NCBI GenBank assembly: GCA_028819475.1
Contig: JAPPLJ010000001.1
Span: forward strand, 32,107 to 96,106
DNA from: Rhodospirillaceae bacterium
GTDB lineage: Bacteria; Pseudomonadota; Alphaproteobacteria; Bin65
Direction: 5' to 3'
Length of the DNA: 64,000 nucleotides
Position 1 is the first letter of the stretch. Each line of letters begins with the position of its first letter. The notes beneath the pieces are model-generated. The model saw only the letters and a program-made list of their open reading frames with translations. It ran no database searches and was not told the origin of the DNA. Below, piece by piece: positions 25,008 to 35,575 of this stretch. A program made the position numbers and the translations under genes.

Positions 25008-27305
25008 CTAGAACCTGGTTCCGAAGCGGAAGTTGAACAGGCGGGCGCGATCATGGGGTTGACGCGCCAGCGGAAAACCGAAGTCGAACCGGAGCGGCCC
25101 GAGCGGCGAACGCCAGGAAAGGCCGGCGCCTGCGGAAACACGCGGTGTCCCGTTGTCGATCAGATTCGACCCACTCGCGTCGATGCCGAAAGCGCTGCCG
25201 GTATCGGTGAACAACCGCCCCTTGATACCCAGTTCCTTCGGCAAGCCGAGCGGAAAACTCAATTCGGCGGTCAGCAGCCAGTAGTTATTGCCACCCAGCG
25301 AATCGCTGGTCGCCCTATCGCGCGGGCCGACTCCCCCGTATTCAAAGCCGCGGAGCGTATCGCCTCCAAGGAAAAAGCGTTCGCCCAGCTTGACGTCCTG
25401 ACCGATCCCGCCGACATGGCCCGCCTCGCCGAGCAACGCCAGCACCAGGCCCGGTGTCAACGATTGCCAATAGCCGGCCTCGGCCGTGAGTTTGTAGAAA
25501 CTCTCCGATCCTCCGAGACCGGCGATCGTCGTACCGCCGCCCAGAACGAAGCCGTCCGTCGCTTCGAAGCGGTTGTCGCGGGTATCCCAAACGATGTTGG
25601 TGCCGACAGCCGACTTCGTCGAAGCGCCCGTGTCGTTTCGAAGGAATTCGGAGCGTTCCTCCGCAACATCTGTCACTCGACGGTTCGTCAGTTCGTAGAA
25701 CGCCCCCTGGCGGACGTCTTCAGCCAGCGGAAAACCGAACCGGACCCGGCCGCCCAGCCGTTCTATCTGGAAATCCGAAGATTCCGAGAAACTGCTCTGA
25801 AATCCGCGTTTGGTCCGGAACAGGTCCACGCCGAAGGAAACGTCGCGCCCCAGGAAATGCTTATCGGTAAAGCTGGCGTCGATCTGCGAAGCTCTCAGAG
25901 ACAGTTGGCCCGACAAGCGCACATCGTAGCCTCGTCCGAGAAAATTGGATTCCTGTATGCCGATATTGCCCAGCGGTCCGTCACGCGTGGAAAATCCGCC
26001 GCCCAGCGACAGCTGGCCTGTAGCGCGTTCGACGACGACAATGACCAGGCGTACCCTGTCCGGTGTCGTGCCTTCCCTCCGCTCGATATTGACGGATTCG
26101 AAATAGCCGGTGTTGACCAAACGCCGCCGCGACTGGCTGATCTTGGTCGTATTGAACGCGTCGCCTTCGGAAACGAGGATCTCTCGCCGAACCACCGAAT
26201 CCCGGGTCCGGACATTCCCCAGAATCTCGATCCGCTCGATAAATATCCGCTGCCCTCTGTCGATCGTGAAGGTAACGTCTGCCGTCGCTTTGTCGCGGTT
26301 CAGCTTGACCTGCGGGTTCACCCTGGCAAACGCATAGCCGTGAGTGCCTGCAACATTGGTAAGGGCAACGACCGAACGATCGATTTTCCCGGCGTCATAC
26401 CGATCGCCGGTTTGCGCCTTGACGGCGGCAGTCAGCGCTTTCGATTCGATCCGCGGGAGCCGGGAATCCACCACCAGCTTGCCGAACCGGTAGCGAGGAC
26501 CTTCGCTGACAGTTATGGTGATAAAGAAACCTTCCCGGTCAGGAGCCAGTTCGGCGACCGCAGATAAAACCTGAAATTCGGCGAAACCGCGCTCCAAATA
26601 GTATCGACGCAGAAGTTCCTTGTCCGCCTCAAGCTTTCCGGGGTCGTAAATGTCCGAGCGGCCGAGAAAACGCCAGAATGCCGTTTCCTTGGTGACAATC
26701 GCATCGCGCAGCGACCCGTCGGAATAGTTTCTGTTACCGATAAAGGTGATCCGACGGACCAGGGTCTTGGCCCCTTCCTCGATCTCGAATACGACGTCGA
26801 CGCGGTTCTGTGAGCGCGCAATGACCTTCGGCGTTATGGTTGCCGCATACCGGCCCGCGGCCCGATAGGCGACCAGCATATTCCGGATCGCTTCTTCGAC
26901 CCTGGCGCGGGAATAGACGCTGCGCGGGCTGATGTTGGCGGCAGCGTTCAGATCCTCATTGTCGAGCTTGGAGTTACCCTCGAAAGCCACCCGGTTGACA
27001 ATCGGGCTTTCGACAACGCGGACGACGAGGTCCGGGCCGCGGCGGCGGATCGACACATCGCGGAACAGGCCGCTCGCGAATAACGATTTCAGCGAGGCAT
27101 CGATCTTTGCACTATCGAACGGTTCGCCGCGCTTGATCGTCAGATAGCCGGCCACCGACTGGGGATCGATGCGCCGCGTCCCCTCGACAATTATGTTCCG
27201 GATCGTTCCGCCGCGCGCCTGGGCGGTTGCAGGGCTGACGGCCGTCGCTTGTGCGATTCCGGCAAGCAGCGCTACGCCCAGTAGCAACACCGTCAATATT
27301 CGCAC
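25008..27305 (-). CDS. bamA: Outer membrane protein assembly factor BamA
   Basis: A 765-residue Omp85 protein: signal peptide (ILTVLLLGVALLAGIAQATA), five POTRA repeats beginning IRNIIVEGTRRIDPQSVAGY, and a C-terminal 16-strand beta-barrel with the GGDTLRGFEYGGVGPRD (VRGF/Y-type) loop motif and a final aromatic strand ending FGTRF. It inserts beta-barrel proteins into the outer membrane. The start chosen is GTG 27305, because aaaggat lies at proper spacing just before it and the signal peptide begins there; a longer frame to 27419 would overlap rseP. Confidence 0.95.
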   Translation of the reverse strand: MRILTVLLLGVALLAGIAQATAVSPATAQARGGTIRNIIVEGTRRIDPQSVAGYLTIKRGEPFDSAKIDASLKSLFASGLFRDVSIRRRGPDLVVRVVESPIVNRVAFEGNSKLDNEDLNAAANISPRSVYSRARVEEAIRNMLVAYRAAGRYAATITPKVIARSQNRVDVVFEIEEGAKTLVRRITFIGNRNYSDGSLRDAIVTKETAFWRFLGRSDIYDPGKLEADKELLRRYYLERGFAEFQVLSAVAELAPDREGFFITITVSEGPRYRFGKLVVDSRLPRIESKALTAAVKAQTGDRYDAGKIDRSVVALTNVAGTHGYAFARVNPQVKLNRDKATADVTFTIDRGQRIFIERIEILGNVRTRDSVVRREILVSEGDAFNTTKISQSRRRLVNTGYFESVNIERREGTTPDRVRLVIVVVERATGQLSLGGGFSTRDGPLGNIGIQESNFLGRGYDVRLSGQLSLRASQIDASFTDKHFLGRDVSFGVDLFRTKRGFQSSFSESSDFQIERLGGRVRFGFPLAEDVRQGAFYELTNRRVTDVAEERSEFLRNDTGASTKSAVGTNIVWDTRDNRFEATDGFVLGGGTTIAGLGGSESFYKLTAEAGYWQSLTPGLVLALLGEAGHVGGIGQDVKLGERFFLGGDTLRGFEYGGVGPRDRATSDSLGGNNYWLLTAELSFPLGLPKELGIKGRLFTDTGSAFGIDASGSNLIDNGTPRVSAGAGLSWRSPLGPLRFDFGFPLARQPHDRARLFNFRFGTRF

Positions 27306-27376
27306 GCCAGATCCTTTCAGCCACAAGTCAACGCGACCGCCGATTCCATCGCCGGCGATCGCACTACTCGACAGGA

Positions 27377-28768
27377 TTACGAACCGTGCGCTCCGAACAG
27401 TCGGAGCAGATCGTTCCACGTAACGACGACCATGAGCCCTAATACCAAAGCCATGCCTATTCGGAAACCAAATTCCTGAGCCTTCTCGCCCAATGGTTTA
27501 CCGCGAATTGCTTCGATCCCGTAATACAGAAGATGGCCGCCGTCGAGCATCGGCACCGGCAGAAGATTGATCAGGCACAGGGAAAGCGAAATCGCCGCCA
27601 TGAACCAGACGAATGCATAAATTCCGATCTGCGCCATGTCGCCGGACATTTCTGCGATGCGCAGCGGACCGCCGATATCCCTGAGCTCCCGCTTGCCGGC
27701 GAACATCTGCCCGATGGCCGTGGCGGATATGACAGTCAGCGACCAGGTCTCGCCCACGGCCGCCCAGAGCGCGGCAAGCGGACCGTGACGTTTCATCGGC
27801 GGCGGCGCGACCCCGATTCCGATCCGCCCGACCGTCCGCGCGACGCCGGCACCGTCCCTGTACGAATAAACTTTCGGCACGACCGTCAGACCGAGGGAAC
27901 GGCCGTCGCGCAGAATCCGCAATCTCAGCCGCTTTTCCGGCCCGGCCATCACGACTGTGCGGACTTCCTGGAAGGTCGATACCGGCCGCCCGTCGATTGC
28001 GACGATCCGGTCACCGTTCATAAGCCCGGCCTCGGCGGCGGCCGAATTCTCCAGAACCCGCCCGACGACCGGCGCGACCATCCGCACGGCGCCGAGCACA
28101 CCGTAGACCTCGGTATTGCCGTGCTTGTCACGCACGGTGCGCGGTTCCGGCGTCAGCCGGAACGCGCGCTCGGCGTTGTCGCGCCTGACGACAATCCGAA
28201 GTGCCTGTCCGGGGTGCAACAGAGCGACCTGTTCGACCTCTTCGAAACGATCGATGTTCCGGCCGGCGAATTGCACGATCGTGTCGCCGGTGCGCAGGCC
28301 GGCGCTTTCGGCGGCTCCGCCGGGAATCACCGCTCCCACGACGGCGGGTGTATGGCGCTGGCCGGCGGTCATGAACAGCAGCGCGAGGATCAGGACCGCA
28401 AACAGATAGTTGACGGCAGGGCCGGCGAACACGATGGCTGCGCGCTGCCCCACGCTCTTGTGGTAGAAGCTCACCTTGCGCTGTTCGGGCGTGAGCCGCT
28501 GCACCGCCTCGCCCGGCCGGCTGGCCGCATCGGCGTCGCCGAACATCTTGACGTAGCCGCCGAGCGGGATCGCGCAGAATTTCCAGCGCGTGCCCCACCG
28601 GTCGTCCCGGCCGAACAGTTCGGGGCCGAAGCCGATCGAGAAAATCTCGACACGCACGCCGTTGCGGCGCGCTACAGAATAGTGCCCCATTTCGTGCACG
28701 AAGACGAGCAGCGTGAAGAGAACCAGGAACGGAAGAATGTAGTTCCAGAGGACGGAGATGAATTCCAT
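27377..28768 (-). CDS. rseP: Site-2 protease RseP (M50 family)
   Basis: A 463-residue intramembrane zinc metalloprotease. The zinc motif HExxH is FVHEMGHYSVARRNGV in the first membrane helix; the third zinc ligand is in LLPVPMLDGGHLLYYGIEA near the C-terminus. Two PDZ domains (around GAVIPGGAAESAGLRTGDTI and ENSAAAEAGLMNGDRIVAID) lie between, facing the periplasm. It cleaves membrane-bound anti-sigma factors and signal peptide remnants. It is placed between dxr and bamA as in most proteobacteria. Confidence 0.95.
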   Translation of the reverse strand: MEFISVLWNYILPFLVLFTLLVFVHEMGHYSVARRNGVRVEIFSIGFGPELFGRDDRWGTRWKFCAIPLGGYVKMFGDADAASRPGEAVQRLTPEQRKVSFYHKSVGQRAAIVFAGPAVNYLFAVLILALLFMTAGQRHTPAVVGAVIPGGAAESAGLRTGDTIVQFAGRNIDRFEEVEQVALLHPGQALRIVVRRDNAERAFRLTPEPRTVRDKHGNTEVYGVLGAVRMVAPVVGRVLENSAAAEAGLMNGDRIVAIDGRPVSTFQEVRTVVMAGPEKRLRLRILRDGRSLGLTVVPKVYSYRDGAGVARTVGRIGIGVAPPPMKRHGPLAALWAAVGETWSLTVISATAIGQMFAGKRELRDIGGPLRIAEMSGDMAQIGIYAFVWFMAAISLSLCLINLLPVPMLDGGHLLYYGIEAIRGKPLGEKAQEFGFRIGMALVLGLMVVVTWNDLLRLFGAHGS

Positions 28769-28961
28769 CGGTCTTCAGTCCGGTGCAGCAAGCCGAGCGG
28801 TGGCGCCGCTCATGGTCCGGATCGGATATAGGCGCGGCCGTACCGAATTCTCCGCTCGGCATGTCGCGTCGCGCAATAGCCGGGAGCTCCTTGCCGATAC
28901 GCCCGGCCCTCTCGGAATCTGGTCCTCGCAATAGCGGAATTCGAGCCCGCTCACTGCCCGC

Positions 28962-30185
28962 TCACTGGATCGTCAACGCGCGTGCGACCCGCCGGGCGGC
29001 CCGGTCGAGATCAAGAACATCCTCGATCGACCCGATCGGGTGCTGGGGCCCGCGCGCCAGGGTCTCCTCGACAACCGCGGCAATGTCGAGGAAAGGGATC
29101 CTTCCGTCGAGAAACGCTGCGACCGCAACCTCGTTGGCGGCGTTAAGCACGGCGGGCGCGGCGCCGCCGGCATCGAGCGCGCCAAACGCCAGCCTGAGAG
29201 CCGGAAAGCGCACGAAATCCGGTCCTTCGAACGTGAGCGTCCCGGTCTCCGTCAGGTCCAGCCGGGCGGACGGCGCCACCATCCGTTCCGGCCAGGCCAG
29301 GGTGTAGGCGATCGGGGTGCGCATGTCGGGCGTCCCCATCTGGGCGAGCGTCGACCCGTCGACATAATCGACCATGGAATGGACGACCGATTCGGGATGC
29401 ACCACAACGGCGATCCGGTCTTTTTCGACGGGAAACAGGTGCCACGCCTCGATAATTTCCAGGCCCTTGTTCATCAACGTGGCCGAATCGACGGAAATCT
29501 TGGCGCCCATGTCCCAGTTCGGGTGGGCGACGGCCTCGGCCGGCGTCGCCGCGGCCATTCGTTCGCGCGACCAGTTCAGGAACGGGCCGCCCGACGCCGT
29601 CAGGACGATGCGCGCCACCCGCTCGGGCTGGTCGAAATCGAACACCTGAAAGATGGCATTATGCTCGGAATCGACCGGCAGCAGCGTCGCGCCGCAGCGC
29701 TCCACTTCCGCCTGGACGAAATCCCCGGCACAGACCAGGCTCTCCTTGTTGGCCAACGCAACGACCGTCCCTTGCCGCACCGCACGCAGCGTCGGCTCGA
29801 GGCCGGCGGCGCCGACAATGCCGGCCATCACCCAGTCGGCCGGGCGGCTGGCGGCGTCTGCAACTGCCTCCGGCCCGGCAGCCGCCTCGACGCCGGTTCC
29901 GGCAAGCCCTTCCTTCAACGCGCCGTAGAGCGCCGGGTCCCCGATTGCGGCCAGACGCGCGCCGGTTTCCCGCGCCTGCTCGATCAGGAGCGCGACGTTG
30001 CGATGGGCGGTCAGCGCCTCGACCGCAAACCGGTCGGGCTCGCGAGCAACCAAATCGAGCGTGCTTCGGCCGATCGAGCCGGTCGCGCCAAGGATCGTGA
30101 GGCGCCGGGGCGGCGCATCGGCGGCGGATTCCGTACGGATCCGCCCGGATCGCCGCGCCGCCGGATCGGGTCCGCCTAGAGCCAT
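28962..30185 (-). CDS. dxr: 1-deoxy-D-xylulose 5-phosphate reductoisomerase
   Basis: A 407-residue enzyme of the MEP isoprenoid pathway, making MEP from DXP with NADPH. Motifs are ILGATGSIGRSTLDLVAREP, ALANKESLVCAGDF, LPVDSEHNAIFQVF, LTASGGPFLNW, HPNWDMGAKISVDSATLMNK, HPESVVHSMVDYVDGSTLAQ and VLNAANEVAVAAFL. The N-terminus has ~28 extra residues ahead of the Rossmann motif (Arg/Pro/Ala-rich). ATG 30185 overlaps the end of cdsA by 10 bases. The next 193 bases to rseP hold no recognisable feature. Confidence 0.96.
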   Translation of the reverse strand: MALGGPDPAARRSGRIRTESAADAPPRRLTILGATGSIGRSTLDLVAREPDRFAVEALTAHRNVALLIEQARETGARLAAIGDPALYGALKEGLAGTGVEAAAGPEAVADAASRPADWVMAGIVGAAGLEPTLRAVRQGTVVALANKESLVCAGDFVQAEVERCGATLLPVDSEHNAIFQVFDFDQPERVARIVLTASGGPFLNWSRERMAAATPAEAVAHPNWDMGAKISVDSATLMNKGLEIIEAWHLFPVEKDRIAVVVHPESVVHSMVDYVDGSTLAQMGTPDMRTPIAYTLAWPERMVAPSARLDLTETGTLTFEGPDFVRFPALRLAFGALDAGGAAPAVLNAANEVAVAAFLDGRIPFLDIAAVVEETLARGPQHPIGSIEDVLDLDRAARRVARALTIQ

Positions 30186-31057
30186 GGCGTTTCCACGCCG
30201 CCACGCAGCGACGCCAGCACCGCGACCAGGATCATAACGGGAACGACGCCGTCGACCCTGTCGAGCAACCCGCCGTGCCCCGGGACCGATTTTCCGGAAT
30301 CCTTGGCGCCGTAGCGGCGCTTCAACACCGATTCGAACAGGTCGCCGCCCTGCGCCACCAGGCTCACGACCAGGGCGGCGGCGACATGGAAGCCTGCCGC
30401 TGGACGGTCGGCGGCGAGGGCGAACAGCAGCCCGGCAACGGCGGCAAACGCCAGTCCGCCGAAGAAGCCCGACCAGGTCTTGTTCGGACTCAACCGGGGC
30501 GCAAGCCTGCTGCCGCCGACGGCCCGGCCGGTCAGGAATGCGCCAATATCGGTCAACGCAACAACCCAGAAGATCCAGGCGACGGCCCATGCGCCGTCCC
30601 GGTACATGTCGAACAGGGCGATTGCACCCCAGGCTGCGCCGCCGACATAGAGCACGCCGGCGCCGAGCCACACCGCATCCGACATGCGGTCCGTACGGGC
30701 CAAAACTGCTATCGCAGGCGCTCCGAGGATCAGAACCAGCGATGCCTCGCCGGACATGGCGAACGAGGCCAGCCCGACGATAGCGAGGCAAACGGCAATC
30801 AACGCATAGCCGCCGCCCGCAACCCTGCCCCGGCTGCACAGCGCCGCCCACTCCCAGGCCATCAACCCCGCGGCGCCGAAAATCAACAGGTGGAAAAACG
30901 GCCAGCCGAAATACAGGCTGCCGGCCACGAGAGCCGTCAGGACTGTCGCGGACAGCAATCTGATCAGAATTTTGCCCGATCCATCCGCCGCGCCCGCCGT
31001 TGCCGGGGAAGCGATGGCCGGCTCCGGCGCGATTGTCCGGTCAGCCGACCGCGCCAA
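30176..31057 (-). CDS. cdsA: Phosphatidate cytidylyltransferase
   Basis: A 293-residue polytopic membrane enzyme making CDP-diacylglycerol for phospholipid synthesis. Conserved parts are RLAPRLSPNKTWSGFFGGLA and, near the C-terminus, the CDS signature region KRRYGAKDSGKSVPGHGGLL followed by DRVDGVVPV. No ATG is well placed. The TTG at 31057, overlapping the end of uppS by 17 bases, gives a reasonable length and is adopted; the N-terminal ~30 residues are therefore uncertain. Confidence 0.9.
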   Translation of the reverse strand: MARSADRTIAPEPAIASPATAGAADGSGKILIRLLSATVLTALVAGSLYFGWPFFHLLIFGAAGLMAWEWAALCSRGRVAGGGYALIAVCLAIVGLASFAMSGEASLVLILGAPAIAVLARTDRMSDAVWLGAGVLYVGGAAWGAIALFDMYRDGAWAVAWIFWVVALTDIGAFLTGRAVGGSRLAPRLSPNKTWSGFFGGLAFAAVAGLLFALAADRPAAGFHVAAALVVSLVAQGGDLFESVLKRRYGAKDSGKSVPGHGGLLDRVDGVVPVMILVAVLASLRGGVETPWL

Positions 31058-31772
31058 AACGGCGCTCCCGCTGACAATATTCCGAGACCGCGGCGCGCAG
31101 GGTCTCGGCGTCGAAATCCGGCCACAGACATTTCGTGAAGACCAGTTCGGCATAGGCCGACTGCCACAGCAGGAAGTTGCTCAGCCTTTGCTCGCCGCTG
31201 GTTCGTATGACCAGGTCGGGATCCGGGATATCGCCGGTCAGCAGGTGGCGGGAAAATTCCTCCTGCCCGATCGCATCGGGATCGAGATCACCCTGCGCTG
31301 CCCTTGCGGCCATCCGCCGTGCCGCGGCCAGAATTTCGTCCCGGCCGCCGTAGCTGAGAGCGATGACCAGCGTGAAGACCGTATTGCCGGCCGTGCGCCG
31401 CTCGGCATGGTCGATCTGTGCGATGATATCGGCCGGCAGCCTCGGCCTGTCGCCGATGAAGCGGAGTCGGACGCCCTGTTCGTGCAACTCGGCGATTTCG
31501 CTATGCAGATAATACCGCAGCAGTTCCATCAGCTCCCGGACTTCCGAGGCCGGGCGGTTCCAGTTCTCGGAAGAAAAACCGTAGAGCGTCAGATAGCGTA
31601 TGCCGTCCGCAATCGCGGCCTTGACGGTCCGGCGCACGGCCTCCACGCCGCGTCGGTGGCCGGCAGTGCGCGGCAGGCCGCGCGCCTTCGCCCACCGGCC
31701 GTTGCCATCCATGATGATCGCAATGTGGCGCGGCGGGGTCTGTACGATCGCGCAGGGTGAAACGGCATCCAT
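31041..31772 (-). CDS. uppS: Undecaprenyl diphosphate synthase
   Basis: A 243-residue cis-prenyltransferase that elongates farnesyl diphosphate to the C55 lipid carrier used in peptidoglycan and O-antigen synthesis. Signature regions are IAIIMDGNGRWAKARGLPRT, GHRRGVEAVRR, LTLYGFSSENWNRPASEV and the C-terminal PDPDLVIRTSGEQRLSNFLL with WQSAYAELVF. It is cytoplasmic and membrane-associated. It starts 12 bases after frr. Confidence 0.97.
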   Translation of the reverse strand: MDAVSPCAIVQTPPRHIAIIMDGNGRWAKARGLPRTAGHRRGVEAVRRTVKAAIADGIRYLTLYGFSSENWNRPASEVRELMELLRYYLHSEIAELHEQGVRLRFIGDRPRLPADIIAQIDHAERRTAGNTVFTLVIALSYGGRDEILAAARRMAARAAQGDLDPDAIGQEEFSRHLLTGDIPDPDLVIRTSGEQRLSNFLLWQSAYAELVFTKCLWPDFDAETLRAAVSEYCQRERRFGAVG

Positions 31773-31784
31773 CTCCGGATGACT

Positions 31785-32342
31785 CTAGACCTGCATGATC
31801 TCGCCACGCTTCTGGGCGAGCAACATGTCGATATCCTCGATATGCGCGTCGGTGGCCTTCTGGATATCGTCGGCCCGGGCGCGATGTTCGTCCTGCGAAA
31901 TCTCGCCGGCCTTCTCGGCTTTTTTAAGGCGGTCCATACCGTCGCGGCGGACGTTGCGCACCGCGACCCGCGCCTGTTCGGCATAGTTGCCCGCCACCTT
32001 GACGAGTTCCTTGCGGCGCTCTTCGGTCAGGTCGGGCAGCGGCACCCGCAACACCTGCCCCTCGGTTTGCGGATTGAGGCCAAGATCGGACGCACGGATC
32101 GCCTTTTCGACGGCGCCGACAAGGTTGGTGTCCCACACCTGGACCGTCAGCAGGCGCGGCTCCGGCGCCGAAATGTTGCCGACCTGGTTCAACGGCATTT
32201 GCGTGCCGTAGGCCTCCACGGTTATCGGCTCGAGCAGGCCGGTCGACGCCCGCCCGGTTCGCAACCCCGAAAGATCGCCGCGTAGGGAATCCATCGCCCC
32301 GTCCATCCGGCGTTTGATATCTTTCAGAACGGGATCCTTCAT
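31785..32342 (-). CDS. frr: Ribosome recycling factor
   Basis: A 185-residue RRF of normal length. The two-domain pattern is seen in [55 protein letters not shown] and [20 protein letters not shown] plus [16 protein letters not shown]. With EF-G it splits the post-termination ribosome. It lies between pyrH and uppS. Confidence 0.97.
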   Translation of the reverse strand: MKDPVLKDIKRRMDGAMDSLRGDLSGLRTGRASTGLLEPITVEAYGTQMPLNQVGNISAPEPRLLTVQVWDTNLVGAVEKAIRASDLGLNPQTEGQVLRVPLPDLTEERRKELVKVAGNYAEQARVAVRNVRRDGMDRLKKAEKAGEISQDEHRARADDIQKATDAHIEDIDMLLAQKRGEIMQV

Positions 32343-32459
32343 GGTTCGGCCTCTCGCTCCGTTTCGTCGAGTGGCGGCAATGCTGCACGCGGCCGGCGCT
32401 TCTCCTCGCGCGCCACTTGTTCCTACTTTTTTAACAGAATGTTCGAAGCGGGAAATGCC

Positions 32460-33179
32460 TTATTCGGTAATCAGGGTAAAGGCGCCCCGGCCATGGGCGA
32501 CTTCGGCGATCGAACCGGGCGACTGAATCGAGAAAACGATGATCGGGATGCCGTTCTCCCGCGCCAGCGCGATGGCGGTCGCGTCCATGATTTTCAGATT
32601 TTGGTTTAACGCCTCCGTGAAGGTGAGGGTTTCGTAGCGCTCCGCCGCCGGATTGGCGACCGGATCGTCGCTGTAGACTCCGTCCACCTTGGTCCCCTTG
32701 AAAAGGGCGTCGCAATTCATTTCCGAAGCGCGCAGGGCGGCCGCGGTGTCCGTCGTGAAGAAGGGATTGCCGGTTCCGGCGGCGAAGATCACCACCCTCC
32801 CCTTCTCGAGATGCCTAACGGCACGGCGGCGGATATAGGGTTCCGAGACGGTCGACATCGGAATCGCGGATTGAACCCGGGTATCGACGCCGACCTGCTC
32901 CAGCGCGCCCTGGATCGCCAGCGAGTTCATCACCGTCGCCAGCATGCCCATATAATCGCCGGTCGCCCGGTCTATGGCATGCGCGGCCGACTGAATTCCC
33001 CGGAAAATGTTGCCGCCGCCGACCACCAGGCAGACTTCGATCCCGATGTCGTGGATCGATTTCACCTCCGTCGCGATGCGCTCCAGCGTCTCGGGGTCAA
33101 GCCCGAAACTCCGCCCGCCCATCAGCGCCTCGCCCGACAGTTTCAGAAGGACGCGCCTGTATTTGGGTTCGTCCTTCAA
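32460..33179 (-). CDS. pyrH: UMP kinase
   Basis: A 239-residue amino-acid-kinase-fold UMP kinase making UDP. Motifs: [67 protein letters not shown] and [19 protein letters not shown] at 33179 is preferred: a strong ggagg sits 9 bases before it and it gives the usual family length; the alternative GTG at 33197 contains that ribosome binding site within its first codons. Rare TTG starts occur in several genes of this block. Confidence 0.95.
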   Translation of the reverse strand: MKDEPKYRRVLLKLSGEALMGGRSFGLDPETLERIATEVKSIHDIGIEVCLVVGGGNIFRGIQSAAHAIDRATGDYMGMLATVMNSLAIQGALEQVGVDTRVQSAIPMSTVSEPYIRRRAVRHLEKGRVVIFAAGTGNPFFTTDTAAALRASEMNCDALFKGTKVDGVYSDDPVANPAAERYETLTFTEALNQNLKIMDATAIALARENGIPIIVFSIQSPGSIAEVAHGRGAFTLITE

Positions 33180-33248
33180 GGGCGGTCGCCTCCCCACGTC
33201 GATACCTGAATCGATACCGGCGCCGATGCCTGTGCCGAAACGGCGGGA

Positions 33249-34172
33249 TCAGCCGGCGAGCTGCGCAACTTCGGCGGCAAAATCGCCGTCCTTGCGTTCG
33301 ATCCCTTCGCCAAGCTGATAACGCACGAAACCGGCAATCTCAATCGGGGCTCCGAGCTCCTTCGCGGCGGTATCGATGACTTTCGATACCTTCGATTCGC
33401 CGTCGATCACCCAGGTCTGGTTCATGAGGACGACGTCTTCGTAGAACTTGCGCAGCCGGCCTTCGATCATCTTCTCGACGATCTCCGGCGGCTTGCCGCT
33501 GCCGGCGGCCTGTTCCCGAAGGATTTCGCGCTCCTTCTCGACCGTCCCGGCGTCGAGGTCTTCGGCAGTTACCGCCCGGGGGCTGCTCGCCGCCACATGC
33601 ATGGCGACCTGCTTGCCGAGCTGCTGCAGCGCTTCGGGCTCCGCGGCGGACTTCATGCCGACCAGCACGCCGATCTTGCCGAGACCGGGCGCCGCCGAAT
33701 TGTGCATATAGGAGGCAACGACGCCTTCTTCGACGCTCAGGCCGACCGAACGGCGCAGGGTCATGTTCTCGCCGACAGTCGCGATCAGATTCGTGAGTTC
33801 GCCCTCGACCGTACGGGCGCCGTCCGGATACTCGGCCGCCTTCAGCGCGGCCATGTCGCCGCCGACGCCGAGCGCGACATCGGCAGCGGCGCCGACGAAA
33901 GCCTGGAAATGTTCGTTGCGCGCCACAAAATCCGTTTCTGCATTGACTTCGACCAACGCCCCGCGCGCGCCGTCCGTCCGCAGCCCGACAAGGCCTTCCG
34001 CGGTCACCCGGCCGGATTTCTTCGCCGCCGCCGCCAGGCCCTTCTTGCGCAGCCACTCGCCGGCGGCCTCGATATCGCCTTCGGATTCGACCAAAGCCTT
34101 CTTGCAGTCCAGCATGCCGGCGCCAGTGCGCCCGCGCAGTTCCTTCACCATGGACGCACTGATCTGAGCCAT
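33249..34172 (-). CDS. tsf: Translation elongation factor Ts
   Basis: A 307-residue EF-Ts, the nucleotide exchange factor of EF-Tu. The N-terminal UBA-like domain reads [20 protein letters not shown] and continues [16 protein letters not shown]; the core contains [19 protein letters not shown]. The C-terminus ends [20 protein letters not shown]. Gene order rpsB-tsf-pyrH-frr is the bacterial standard. Confidence 0.97.
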   Translation of the reverse strand: MAQISASMVKELRGRTGAGMLDCKKALVESEGDIEAAGEWLRKKGLAAAAKKSGRVTAEGLVGLRTDGARGALVEVNAETDFVARNEHFQAFVGAAADVALGVGGDMAALKAAEYPDGARTVEGELTNLIATVGENMTLRRSVGLSVEEGVVASYMHNSAAPGLGKIGVLVGMKSAAEPEALQQLGKQVAMHVAASSPRAVTAEDLDAGTVEKEREILREQAAGSGKPPEIVEKMIEGRLRKFYEDVVLMNQTWVIDGESKVSKVIDTAAKELGAPIEIAGFVRYQLGEGIERKDGDFAAEVAQLAG

Positions 34173-34262
34173 CTCATCCTCGTATTGTCTGGCATGCCTG
34201 GAGCCGATTGCACCGGCCGCGGCAAGTCGCGAACCGCATCGCGGACGCCTGCGCCGGGTCGA

Positions 34263-35258
34263 TCAGCCGGCGGCTTTTTCTTCGACTGTTTCCGCGGCGG
34301 TTTCCGATTCCGATTCAGGAACCGGTTCCGGGGCGGCTTCCGATTCCGATTCGGGAGCCGGTTCCGAGGCAGTTTCCCCAGCCGGGCTATCGGATTCGGC
34401 CGGCGTTTCGGCCGGCGTTTCGGCTGGCGTTTCGGCGGCGTCGGCCGGGTCCGCAACCGGGTCGGCAGTCGCTTCGGCCGCTCCGGCCTCGCCGTCTGCC
34501 GCCTCGGGCAACTCCTCGGGCACCGGTGCTTCCGCCTCGCCCAGATCGCCGCCGGACAGCGCCACTTCCTGCGCGAGACCGTCCAGCACCGCGCCCCAGA
34601 ACAGTTCCAGGTAAATTTCGATGGCGCGCAGCGAATCGTCGTTGCCGGGCACCGGAAAGTCGATGCCCTTGGGATCGCTGTTGCTGTCGATCACCGCGAT
34701 CACCGGGATCTTCAGCTTGTTCGCCTCGGCGACCGCGATCGCCTCCTTGTTGGTATCGATGACGACGATGATATCCGGCACCGCAGACATTTCCTTGATG
34801 CCGCCCAGCGCCTTCTCCAGCTTGTCGCGCTCCCGGGTCAGCTGGAGCAGTTCCTTCTTGGTCAGGCCCTGGGTCTCTTCCTCGTTGCCAAGCTGGGCGT
34901 CGAGGGCCTTCAGGCGTGCGATCGAGCGCTGGATGGTCGCCCAGTTGGTCAGCATGCCGCCGAGCCAGCGGTGGTCGACGTAGAACTGGCCGCACCGCTC
35001 GGCAGACTGGGCGATCATGCGCGAGGCCTGGCGTTTCGTGCCGACGAACAGCACGCGCCCGCCGGCCGTTGCGACATCCCTCAGCGCGTTCATCGCGCGC
35101 TGGAGCATCGGCACGGTCTGCTGAAGATCGATGATGTGGACATTGTTGCGCGCGCCGAAGATGTAGGGCTCCATCTTCGGGTTCCAGCGGCGCGTATTGT
35201 GTCCGAAATGGACGCCAGCCTCGAGCAGCTGGCGCATGGTGAAGCTTGGCATCGCCAT
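34263..35258 (-). CDS. rpsB: 30S ribosomal protein S2 with long acidic C-terminal tail
   Basis: Residues 1 to ~235 are canonical S2 ([94 protein letters not shown]). About 90 further residues form a low-complexity tail rich in Glu, Ala, Pro and Ser, with [12 protein letters not shown] and repeated SESE units. S2 usually has 230-260 residues; acidic extensions occur in other alphaproteobacteria but this is long. A good ribosome binding site (aaaggaaa) precedes the ATG. It is the first gene of the large leftward operon. The 317 bases upstream contain only the hairpin noted at 35508; no confident promoter was recognised. Confidence 0.96.
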   Translation of the reverse strand: MAMPSFTMRQLLEAGVHFGHNTRRWNPKMEPYIFGARNNVHIIDLQQTVPMLQRAMNALRDVATAGGRVLFVGTKRQASRMIAQSAERCGQFYVDHRWLGGMLTNWATIQRSIARLKALDAQLGNEEETQGLTKKELLQLTRERDKLEKALGGIKEMSAVPDIIVVIDTNKEAIAVAEANKLKIPVIAVIDSNSDPKGIDFPVPGNDDSLRAIEIYLELFWGAVLDGLAQEVALSGGDLGEAEAPVPEELPEAADGEAGAAEATADPVADPADAAETPAETPAETPAESDSPAGETASEPAPESESEAAPEPVPESESETAAETVEEKAAG

Positions 35259-35507
35259 GGCAATTTCCTTTACCGGTTCGACCGCCGCGGACGTTCATCC
35301 GGACCCCGGCGCTTGTCTGGCGCTTCGGTCCGGACACCGGATCGACAGGACCGGAGAGCCCGGTTGCCGCAAATCCGCGTGAGGAGTTGACGCAGCAAGA
35401 CCTAGGCCAGCGGCACCCGGAGAGCAACGGCCGACCGCGCCATGCGGCAAATCTCCTGATGCCGGCGCATCGGCCCTGTCACACGTCCGCCGACCGGGCT
35501 CCCGAAA

Positions 35508-35545
35508 AGAGAAGGGCCGCCCGAACCGGGCGGCCCCTTTTTCTG
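35508..35545 (-). terminator. Bidirectional intrinsic terminator between fccB and rpsB
   Basis: A perfect 10-base-pair GC stem (35514-35523 with 35527-35536) around a 3-base loop. On the plus strand it is followed by cccctttttct; on the minus strand by ttctcttttc. It lies 31-68 bases past the stop of the flavocytochrome gene and so should stop that transcript before rpsB. Confidence 0.8.
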
Positions 35546-35575
35546 CGTTCGCCGATACCGGATCGACGTGCCGGA

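Noticed and set aside
24399..26567. 722-codon open frame opposite skp and bamA
   Set aside because: It crosses two well-supported genes and shows no homology.
28769..28961. A tRNA gene or promoter between dxr and rseP
   Set aside because: No T-loop sequence, cloverleaf pairing or promoter hexamers were found.
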